From assembly GCA_965641885.1 (NCBI GenBank), contig OZ282574.1, positions 2,790,001 through 2,854,000 of the forward strand: a stretch of DNA of 64,000 nucleotides, read 5' to 3'. Shown one piece after another: positions 7,735 to 14,447 of the stretch; position 1 is the stretch's first letter; every line of letters begins with the position of its first letter. The position numbers were made by a program, and so were the translations under genes. A model generated the notes under the pieces. It was not told the DNA's origin, did not search any database, and worked only from the letters and a program-made list of their open reading frames with translations. The DNA is from Pseudophaeobacter sp965641885. Its GTDB lineage: Bacteria; Pseudomonadota; Alphaproteobacteria; Rhodobacterales; Rhodobacteraceae.

Positions 7735-7971
7735 ATGACACAGCAACTTATCGCCGTAGACGTGACCGCACTTGATGCCCTAGTCAAAAAGGTCGACCGC
7801 CTGGAACAACTCTTGCATGGAGGAAAGTTTCAGCCAAAGCAGGACTGGGTCAGCATTCAAGAAGCAGCCCGGATTTTGGAATGCTGCCCGTCAACCATTC
7901 GACGCAAGATTAATCTTGGTGAGATCCAGGCCAAAGGCAGCGGCAAATCCCGGCGCGTGAGGCTAGACTAA
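7735..7971 (+). CDS. Excisionase-like helix-turn-helix protein
   Basis: A 78-residue protein with an N-terminal short coiled-coil-like helix (LDALVKKVDRLEQLL). This is followed by an excisionase/MerR-like winged helix (residues about 40-78: DWVSIQEAARILECCPSTIRR, then KINLGEIQAKGSGKSRRV). Such proteins bend att-site DNA and turn integrase toward excision. It lies tail to tail with the integrase gene, with a 4-base overlap of stop ends. It is probably the last gene of the operon starting at 7036, which is under repressor control, so excision would be coupled to induction. Confidence 0.7.
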   Translation: MTQQLIAVDVTALDALVKKVDRLEQLLHGGKFQPKQDWVSIQEAARILECCPSTIRRKINLGEIQAKGSGKSRRVRLD

Positions 7972-8930
7972 TCAAGTCTCAGCGCCAGATCCTCTGCCTT
8001 CTCGTTATAATAAGCCAAAAGCTGCGACAGATTCCGATGCCCGACCATTCGGGCCAAATCCATTACATCCAACTTCTTGGCAAGCCTGGTGATCGCCCAG
8101 TGTCGCGAATCGTGGAAAGTTAGATCCACTACAGCAGCCCGATCCCGCAACTTTCGCCACAGCACATCCAGCTGGCGAGACGTCAGCCCAAAAACCGGAT
8201 CCTGTTTCGGTAACTCTCCCAAAAGCTCAATCGCCCGCGTGGACAGCGGCACCATGCGAGACGTGCCATTTTTTGTCATTGGCAGCACGACGGTCCGGCG
8301 CTCCAGATCCACATGATCCCACGCCATCCCGACGATCTCCCCTGCCCGCAACGCGGTTTCCCCTGCAAAGAGGAAGGCATGAAATGCCCGAGCCGTAGCG
8401 TGGTTCAAATCCTCCCCTGCCGACAACTGCAAACGCTCAATTTCCCCACCAGTCGGCAAGCGATCTCTGGCTTCTGGTTCGGCGGGCTTTGATACGCCAT
8501 CGAGGGGAGAATCAGAAAGCAAACCCCACTCACGCCGCGCCACCGAGAAAACCGAATTCATCAGAACCATCTCGCGCCGTACTGTGGCGGGAGCCACGTC
8601 CTTCAGGCGCCTATCACGCCACTCGGCAAAATCCTTAGGCCCCACCTGATCCAGCCGAAGGGAGCCCAAGCTTCCCGCGCTCCACTTATTCAAGCGGACC
8701 TCTTCCCACCTGAAACCGCGTTTTTTGGAGCTGACCTCACGCGTGTATTTTTCAAAAAGTTCGCTCAGCTTCATCTTGGCGAGGATCTTCTTGCCGTTCA
8801 GTATTTCAAATTCCTTGCGGCTCGCCCAGTCCTGCGCTTCTCTTTTTGTTGGAAGCACCTTGCTGATTCGCACACCTTGCCGCGAAACTTCAGCTCGCCA
8901 TCCACTCTTCAGTTTTCTGTAAGTCGCCAT
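7968..8930 (-). CDS. Tyrosine site-specific integrase
   Basis: A 320-residue tyrosine recombinase. Residues about 55-150 form a SAM-like core-binding domain. The catalytic domain has Arg in ETALRAGEIVGM, the HxxR box in HDSRHWAITRLAKK, the second His in MVGHRN, and a candidate nucleophile Tyr in LLAYYNEKAEDLA, so all active-site groups are present. The start codon is the ATG at 8930. It is the first gene inward from the 3' end of tRNA-Thr(TGT), the usual arrangement for elements that use a tRNA gene 3' end as attB. Confidence 0.93.
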   Translation of the reverse strand: MATYRKLKSGWRAEVSRQGVRISKVLPTKREAQDWASRKEFEILNGKKILAKMKLSELFEKYTREVSSKKRGFRWEEVRLNKWSAGSLGSLRLDQVGPKDFAEWRDRRLKDVAPATVRREMVLMNSVFSVARREWGLLSDSPLDGVSKPAEPEARDRLPTGGEIERLQLSAGEDLNHATARAFHAFLFAGETALRAGEIVGMAWDHVDLERRTVVLPMTKNGTSRMVPLSTRAIELLGELPKQDPVFGLTSRQLDVLWRKLRDRAAVVDLTFHDSRHWAITRLAKKLDVMDLARMVGHRNLSQLLAYYNEKAEDLALRLD

Positions 8931-9079
8931 GGATTACGCACCAAATCTGTTTTGCGTGAAATATGCGTAACAGGATGCGTTTTTTTACGCGCCATCGGCA
9001 AGCGCGAAAACCAAGAGAAGTCGCAACGCCTTAATAATAAAGGAATATACGTATATACGCTTGCTGATGCTTGGTGAAA
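8931..9079. promoter_or_regulatory. Integrase upstream region / right attachment end
   Basis: Between the integrase start and the tRNA 3' end, the motif TTACGC/GCGTAA recurs (8933-8938; 8964-8969 inverted; 8986-8991). GCGT-T6/7-ACGC forms a dyad near 8976-8991, and ATATACGTATAT (9044-9055) is a 12-base palindrome. Arm-type integrase or excisionase sites are expected here. The att core itself would lie in the tRNA 3' end. Exact sites are not determined. Confidence 0.45.
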
Positions 9080-9155
9080 TGGTGCCCCCACACGGACTCG
9101 AACCGCGGACCTACTGATTACAAATCAGTTGCTCTACCAGCTGAGCTATAGGGGC
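9080..9155 (-). tRNA. tRNA-Thr (anticodon TGT)
   Basis: The minus strand folds as a 76-base tRNA with an encoded CCA. It has a GCCCCTA/TGGGGGC acceptor stem, a D-arm AGCTCAGCTGGTAGAGC, an anticodon stem ACTGA/TCAGT enclosing TTTGTAA (anticodon TGT) and a T-loop GTTCGAATC. Its 3' end faces the integrase gene, marking it as the integration site of the element to the left. Confidence 0.95.
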
Positions 9156-9342
9156 TTCGAGCGGGGAATTAGCTGCATTGAACGGTCTGTGCAAGGGAGA
9201 AAATGCAGCTAAATGAAAAAAGGCCCAGCGCGTCCTTCAACGGATTGGCACAGGCAGATGCGTGCCAAGCGGGGAGTTTGACCTGTATGACGCAGCAGAG
9301 TAAGCCTGAGGCGTCCCAAAACGACAGGAGACGGACAAACCG

Positions 9343-10218
9343 ATGCAGGTGATTTTTCATTGCGGCGCACATGGAACCGAAGAAGACCGTCTGCTGAAGA
9401 CACTCTTGCGGAACAAAGACCGCTTCCGCCGTCATGGCACCGTTGTGCCTGGACCTGGTAAATATCGGTACCTGTTGAAGGATTGCATCGCGGCATTGCA
9501 AGAAGGCAGCGCAACGCCTGAATCCCGGGATGTGCTTTGGGATGCCATTCTGGAAGAAGAACAGGCAGACCGGGTTGTGTTGTCAAATGCGCATTTCTTT
9601 GGCTCGCAACGCCAGGCCATCGAAGACAACCAGTTCTATCCAGAAGCCGAAGCCCGCCTGATGTCGATGCAACAACTGTTTGCCCCCGATCAGCTGGAGC
9701 TCTTTATCGGGCTGCGAAATCCCGCAACCATGCTGCCCGGCCTTTTGGCAAACGCCAGTCCTCAGCGCAAATCAGAACTCCTGAGCGAGCTCGATCCCTA
9801 TCATTTGCGATGGTCGGATCTTCTTATTCGTCTGCGCCACGCCGCCCCCGATGTCCCCATTACGGTGTGGTGCTTTGAGGATATGCCGCTGATTTGGGGC
9901 CAGATTATCCGGGACATGTCCGGGCTGGATATTGACGAGCGTCTGGAGGGCGGAATGGATCTGTTGTCGGCGATCATGGACCGTGAGGGCATGCGTCGCT
10001 TGCGAACCTATCTCGCGCAACACACCGAGCTCTCAGAGACGCACCGGCGCCGGATCTATGCGGCCTTTCTTGATAAATACGCCAACGAAGACGAGCTGGA
10101 GGAAGAGATCGACCTTCCCGGCTGGACAGAAGCCATGGTGGACACTGTCAGCCAGATCTACGAGGAAGACATGGATCAAGTGCAACGTATTCCGGGCGTG
10201 ACCCTGATCGCGCCCTGA
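9343..10218 (+). CDS. Sulfotransferase-like conserved protein
   Basis: A 291-residue soluble protein. The N-terminus (QVIFHCGAHGTEEDRLLKTL) has the position and shape of the PAPS-binding strand and loop of sulfotransferase-like P-loop proteins, though without the usual GSPRSGT form. The mid-region ELFIGLRNPATMLPGLL resembles the RNPxxxxxS segment that binds the 3'-phosphate in such enzymes. The acidic C-terminal half (DKYANEDELEEEID) is unusual. It stands outside the integrated element, on the other side of tRNA-Thr. The substrate is unknown and the family call is tentative. Confidence 0.6.
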   Translation: MQVIFHCGAHGTEEDRLLKTLLRNKDRFRRHGTVVPGPGKYRYLLKDCIAALQEGSATPESRDVLWDAILEEEQADRVVLSNAHFFGSQRQAIEDNQFYPEAEARLMSMQQLFAPDQLELFIGLRNPATMLPGLLANASPQRKSELLSELDPYHLRWSDLLIRLRHAAPDVPITVWCFEDMPLIWGQIIRDMSGLDIDERLEGGMDLLSAIMDREGMRRLRTYLAQHTELSETHRRRIYAAFLDKYANEDELEEEIDLPGWTEAMVDTVSQIYEEDMDQVQRIPGVTLIAP

Positions 10219-10250
10219 CTGCGTTGTTTGTGATTCGGGCAACGCACCGT

Positions 10251-10310
10251 GCTGACACAAGCCGACAGAAACGGGCACAGGCCGTCACAAGCTGGCACAG
10301 GCTGGCACAA
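10251..10310. repeat. Six tandem copies of a 10-bp unit
   Basis: Six consecutive decamers follow each other without gaps, with consensus GCYGDCACAR. The last two are GCTGGCACAG and GCTGGCACAA; the third copy is the most diverged. The array starts 33 bases after the sulfotransferase-like stop codon and lies between convergent genes. Confidence 0.85.
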
Positions 10311-10406
10311 ACACGCGCCTTATCTCGTCAGCCAACCTGATCAACCAGCTGAAAACTAGCGTAAACGCCCGCGTGCGCCCCGCCCCGCATCCTCCAGTCT
10401 GCGTTC

Positions 10407-10826
10407 TCAAGGCGAAACCGGCTGCCCGGCCCGGTTGACAGTGATCGTCTCGATTGTCTCGTCATCAAACAACAGATCAATCGAAATCCGCCCGATCGAC
10501 TGCAACGGATATCGTCTAAAAGGCAGGCCATCCTGCTCCAGAATGGCGTTGGGCGTTGCCAGGTCCAGATGGCAGGGCGGCAAAACCCAGGTTTCGGGCA
10601 CCCCTCCATTGATGCCGATACGCATGCCAGACAGTCCGCAGCGCCAGGACCACAGATGCGTAACATAGAGAAGGTCCTGTCCGTCAAATTCACGCACAGC
10701 AACCCAATTTGCCTTGGTCGCCAGCAAAATGGGCTTTACTTCTGCGGCGGTGGTAAAGGGGGCTGCCTGCGCCGAATAGGGCAAGCTCACCAGTCCCAAC
10801 GCGATCGCGGATAAAAATCTCAACAT
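10407..10826 (-). CDS. Secreted protein of unknown function
   Basis: From the ATG at 10826, preceded by a GGAGGT ribosome binding site, this is a 139-residue protein. The N-terminus (MLRFLSAIALGLVSLPYSAQA) is a signal peptide with an AQA cleavage site, so the product is exported to the periplasm or beyond. The mature part contains two Cys (in WRCGLSG and LPPCHLD) about 20 residues apart, which could form a disulfide. No known domain is recognised. It converges with the sulfotransferase-like gene. Confidence 0.7.
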   Translation of the reverse strand: MLRFLSAIALGLVSLPYSAQAAPFTTAAEVKPILLATKANWVAVREFDGQDLLYVTHLWSWRCGLSGMRIGINGGVPETWVLPPCHLDLATPNAILEQDGLPFRRYPLQSIGRISIDLLFDDETIETITVNRAGQPVSP

Positions 10827-10982
10827 CAAATACCTCCAAACTGAACTGATACCAACAAGACGCGGCTGGGGTCTTTGGCGCCTTTTCAGCAGGATTGGCT
10901 TTTGACCCGGAACCACTTCGAATATAGGTCATAAGACACCCAAGCCCCAACCGCTCGCAAGAGGTGGAAGACAGGAAAACCG

Positions 10983-11972
10983 ATGGCGCAGCAGTCTTTT
11001 AACGTCATGATCATTGGCCAGGCCGGTCGTTTGCAATATGAGGCGCTGCTCTTTGCGGCCTCTCTGCGCCACAGCTCGCCCCGTTTTTCCGGCCGCATAT
11101 TTGTGGCCACACCCCAGCCCGGCTCTTTGTGGCAGAAAGACCCCAGCATCCGCAACGCCGGTGTTCTGGAGGCTTTTGCGCGGCTTGGCGTCGAAGTGCT
11201 GCCGTTTGAAAATCAGATATTTGGCGAGGCCTATCCCTATGGCAATAAGATCGAGGCGCTGCAGGCCCTGCCTGAGGGCGAGCCTTTTGTCTTTTTTGAC
11301 AGTGACACGCTGATCACCGGCGAGCTGACGGATGTGCCGTTTGATTTCTCCCGCCCCTCGGCATCAATGCGGCGCGAAGGCACCTGGCCCAAGCCGACCC
11401 TTTATGGCCCGGGATACGAAGAAATCTGGCGCGCGCTTTATGAGCGCTTTGACCTTGAGATCGACAGCACCCTGGATCTGAGCCAGCCGGATGAGTACTG
11501 GCAGCGCTATCTCTATTTCAATGCCGGCTTCTTTTATGGCGCCTGCCCGCGTGCCTTTGGCGCGCGGTTTGCCACCTATGCGCAATCCATCCTGTCAGAT
11601 CCCCCGATCGAGCTGGCTGGGCAATCTCTGGACCCCTGGCTGGATCAGGTGGCTCTGCCGCTGGTGATCCATTCCTTTGGCGGTGGTCGCGATGCTTTGC
11701 CCGCCGGGTTTCTGGATGGAAAAACCAGCTGCCATTACCGCCTCTTTCCGCTGCTCTACGCCCGCGAAAGCGATGCGGTGATCGAGATACTACAGCAGGT
11801 TGCTGCGCCAAACTGGCTCAAGAAGGTTCTCAAAACCTACGAGCCGATCAAACGCCTTGTGTATCAAAATCGCGGCGACAGGGTCCGCGCGCTGTTTGAC
11901 CAGGCACATTTGCCCCGGCGCGAGCAGGCCATTCGCAACAAGATAAAATCCGAAGGTCTCTGGATCCGCTGA
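10983..11972 (+). CDS. Glycosyltransferase-like conserved protein
   Basis: A 329-residue protein that looks like a GT-A fold nucleotide-sugar transferase. The N-terminus forms an alternating strand-helix pattern, and FVFFDSDTLITGEL (about residues 102-115) contains the DxD motif that binds the metal and sugar nucleotide. Tyr- and Trp-rich segments follow (YEEIWRALYERF, DEYWQRYLYFNAGFFYG). There is no signal peptide or membrane segment. The ribosome binding site AGGAAA lies just before the ATG. It ends at a strong terminator. Acceptor and donor are unknown. Confidence 0.65.
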   Translation: MAQQSFNVMIIGQAGRLQYEALLFAASLRHSSPRFSGRIFVATPQPGSLWQKDPSIRNAGVLEAFARLGVEVLPFENQIFGEAYPYGNKIEALQALPEGEPFVFFDSDTLITGELTDVPFDFSRPSASMRREGTWPKPTLYGPGYEEIWRALYERFDLEIDSTLDLSQPDEYWQRYLYFNAGFFYGACPRAFGARFATYAQSILSDPPIELAGQSLDPWLDQVALPLVIHSFGGGRDALPAGFLDGKTSCHYRLFPLLYARESDAVIEILQQVAAPNWLKKVLKTYEPIKRLVYQNRGDRVRALFDQAHLPRREQAIRNKIKSEGLWIR

Positions 11973-12005
11973 TCCCGCTTGGTTTGCTGATGTTGCGCAA
12001 CAAGC

Positions 12006-12049
12006 CCCGCAGCGCCTTGGGCGCCTTTGGTGGCGTTGCGGGATTTTTT
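12006..12049 (+). terminator. Rho-independent terminator
   Basis: CCCGCAGCGCC (12006-12016) pairs with GGCGTTGCGGG (12032-12042), followed by ATTTTTTC. It ends the glycosyltransferase-like transcript before metY. Confidence 0.85.
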
Positions 12050-12115
12050 CCTGTGTTTGCCCGGTTAGGCTGGCAGGATGTTCCCATATGACTCGCCTGC
12101 GTTGATCCCAAAGGC

Positions 12116-12144
12116 AAGCTGTCCTACACATCTTGCAACAGCTT
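12116..12144 (+). promoter_or_regulatory. Leader hairpin upstream of metY
   Basis: AAGCTGT (12116-12122) can pair with ACAGCTT (12138-12144) around a 15-base loop. The hairpin ends a few bases before the GGGAGAAG ribosome binding site of metY. A second weak pairing, GCCT/AGGC, lies upstream. It is a possible leader control element, but the sequence does not match the SAM-II consensus. Confidence 0.3.
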
Positions 12145-12163
12145 TGAACAGGGAGAAGACCAC

Positions 12164-13456
12164 ATGAGTGATGCACCAGCCTATGGCTTTGATACATTGC
12201 AAATTCACGCCGGCGCCAAGCCTGACCCGGCAACAGGCGCACGCCAGACACCAATCTACCAGACAACTGGCTATGTGTTTCGCGATGCCGACCACGCAGC
12301 GGCGCTGTTTAACCTGCAGGAAGTCGGCTTTATCTATTCCCGCCTGACCAACCCCACCGTCGCCGTGCTGCAAGAACGTCTTGCCACACTCGAAGGCGGC
12401 GTCGGAGCGGTGTGCTGCTCTTCAGGTCACGCGGCACAGATCATGGCGCTGTTTCCCCTGATGGCACCGGGCTGCAATATCGTCGCCTCGACCCGGCTCT
12501 ATGGTGGCACCGTCACCCAGTTCAGCCAAACCATCAAACGCTTTGGCTGGTCTGCCACCTTTGTCGACACCGATGATCTGGACGCGGTTGCAGCAGCGAT
12601 TGATGAAAACACCCGCGCGGTGTTTTGTGAATCCATTGCCAACCCTGGCGGCTATGTCACCGATATCCGCGCGCTGGCGGATGTGACGGATGCGGCTGGC
12701 GTTCCCCTGATCGTCGACAACACCACAGCAACACCCTATCTGTGCAACCCCATTGCCAAGGGCGCAACACTGGTGGTGCATTCCACCACCAAATACCTCA
12801 CCGGCAATGGCACCGTCACCGGCGGGGCTGTGATCGACTCTGGCAAATTTGACTGGTCCGCCAGCGACAAATTCCCCTCGCTTTCGGCGCCAGAGCCCGC
12901 CTACCACGGCCTCAAGTTCCATGAGACCTTTGGTGGCCTGGCCTTTACATTCCACGGCATCGCCATCGGCTTGCGTGATCTTGGCATGACGATGAACCCA
13001 CAGGCGGCGCATTACACATTGATGGGGGTTGAGACCCTGTCGCTGCGCATGCAGCGTCACTGTGAAAACGCCATGGAGGTCGCCCAGTGGCTGGAGCAGG
13101 ACGACCGGGTGGACTATGTCACCTATGCCGGTCTGGAGTCCTCGCCCTATTACCTGCGGGCTCAGGAATGCTACCCTAAAGGCGCCGGTGGTTTGTTCAC
13201 CTTTGCGGTCAAGGGCGGCTATGACGCCTGCATCAAGCTGGTCGATTCGCTGGAAATCTTCAGCCATGTGGCCAATCTTGGCGACACCCGGTCCCTAATC
13301 ATCCACTCGGCGTCGACCACCCACCGCCAGCTGTCTGCTGAACAGCAAGAGGCCGCAGGCGCGGGTGCCAATGTTGTGCGTATATCGATTGGCCTCGAAG
13401 ACTCTGCCGATCTGATCCGCGACATGGATCAGGCCCTGACCAAAGCCTGCGGCTAA
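12164..13456 (+). CDS. metY: O-acetylhomoserine sulfhydrylase
   Basis: A 430-residue PLP enzyme of the Cys/Met metabolism family. It makes homocysteine (or methionine with methanethiol) from O-acetylhomoserine and sulfide in the cytoplasm. Visible marks are the phosphate and substrate region FIYSRLTNPTVAVLQERLA, the glycine-rich CSSGHAAQI, the cofactor Asp in PLIVDNTTATPYL, and the PLP lysine in VVHSTTKYLTGNGT. SLIIHSASTTHRQL near the C-terminus is the typical Arg-less variant of the MetY carboxylate loop. Length fits the family (about 425-440). The ribosome binding site GGGAGAA is 8 bases before ATG. It stands alone, followed by a terminator. Confidence 0.93.
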   Translation: MSDAPAYGFDTLQIHAGAKPDPATGARQTPIYQTTGYVFRDADHAAALFNLQEVGFIYSRLTNPTVAVLQERLATLEGGVGAVCCSSGHAAQIMALFPLMAPGCNIVASTRLYGGTVTQFSQTIKRFGWSATFVDTDDLDAVAAAIDENTRAVFCESIANPGGYVTDIRALADVTDAAGVPLIVDNTTATPYLCNPIAKGATLVVHSTTKYLTGNGTVTGGAVIDSGKFDWSASDKFPSLSAPEPAYHGLKFHETFGGLAFTFHGIAIGLRDLGMTMNPQAAHYTLMGVETLSLRMQRHCENAMEVAQWLEQDDRVDYVTYAGLESSPYYLRAQECYPKGAGGLFTFAVKGGYDACIKLVDSLEIFSHVANLGDTRSLIIHSASTTHRQLSAEQQEAAGAGANVVRISIGLEDSADLIRDMDQALTKACG

Positions 13457-13487
13457 GACGACACGCCAGATCAGATACGAATGATGA

Positions 13488-13516
13488 AGGCCGGGCAAAT
13501 AAATGCCCGGCCTTTT
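13488..13516. terminator. Rho-independent terminator between convergent genes
   Basis: AGGCCGGGCA (13488-13497) pairs with TGCCCGGCCT (13504-13513) around AATAAA, followed by TTTT. It can serve metY on the plus strand, and with weaker tail the SIMPL gene on the minus strand. Confidence 0.85.
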
Positions 13517-13553
13517 GCCATATCAGGAGAGGAGATTCAGCCTGTTCAGAGGC

Positions 13554-14273
13554 CTATTCAGCGCCAGGTATCAGCAAATCAAACACAACCTGAACGCTGT
13601 GCGAAAACGCAAGTTCTCCGGCCTCAACCGGCATTGCCGCGCTGCGGGCCATCTCCATTGCCATCATCGGCTGACCACCGCCCTGATTGTGATCTGTAAT
13701 CACCCGCACAGGGCCCAGTGTCACGCCAGCGGCCTCGGCCAGCAGGCCCGCCTTATGGATCGCATCCGCCACCGCCTTTGCACGCAGGCTATCTTGCAGG
13801 CTGGCATGATCCTGAACATCAAAGCGCAGGCCCTGAAATTGATTGACCCCAGCGCCGAGCACCCGATCCAGAACTGCCGCCAGCTGGTCCAGATCCCGCA
13901 CCCGCAGCATCAAAGTATTTGAGGCCGCGAACCCGGTGATCTTGCGCTCGGTCGGGCTGTCATAGGAGCCAGGTTTGGACCAGACCGGCTGCAGCGAGAT
14001 CCGCTGGGTCTGCAGATCGCGCGGCGCGATACCAGAGGCGCGCAGCTCTGCGACAACTGCCGCCATATCTTCGGAAACCAGCGCCATGGCCGCACTCGCC
14101 TCATTGGCCTCTTTACTAACCCCGAGTGTGATCACCGCCAGATCCGGTGCGACCTCGACACGGGCCTCGCCGGTGACCGAAATCTGGCGGTCTTGCAGGC
14201 GATCAGCGACCGCTGGACCACCAAAGGTGAGGGCCATCGCCAGGGCGGTGACCAAAACTGTCTTTGTTTTCAT
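13554..14273 (-). CDS. SIMPL (DUF541) domain periplasmic protein
   Basis: A 239-residue exported protein. Residues 1-23 form a signal peptide ending in AVA. The mature protein starts with the SIMPL hallmark RQISVTGEARVEVAPDLAVITLGVSK, then the helix that carries MAAVVAELRASGIAPRDLQT. IHKAGLLAEAAGVTLGPV and the closing beta strand are also typical. SIMPL/YggE proteins are periplasmic or membrane-linked and have been tied to oxidative-stress tolerance in other bacteria, without a defined reaction. It converges with metY. Confidence 0.88.
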   Translation of the reverse strand: MKTKTVLVTALAMALTFGGPAVADRLQDRQISVTGEARVEVAPDLAVITLGVSKEANEASAAMALVSEDMAAVVAELRASGIAPRDLQTQRISLQPVWSKPGSYDSPTERKITGFAASNTLMLRVRDLDQLAAVLDRVLGAGVNQFQGLRFDVQDHASLQDSLRAKAVADAIHKAGLLAEAAGVTLGPVRVITDHNQGGGQPMMAMEMARSAAMPVEAGELAFSHSVQVVFDLLIPGAE

Positions 14274-14447
14274 TGCGCAGGCTCCATTGTTCTGCCTTAA
14301 GATGGGGATGGCAGATCGCCGCTGACAAGGGGAAGGCGCGCTCTTTTCCTTTCACTCGGCGAAGTCCTGCTTTATGGTCGCCTCTGACGGCCTGAAAGGA
14401 CTCCTCGCGGTCCCGGCTTTAAAGAATTTGGATGGTTTGACCGCATC

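Noticed and set aside
12050..12163. SAM-II riboswitch before metY
   Set aside because: Characteristic loop and pseudoknot sequences were not found; only simple hairpins.
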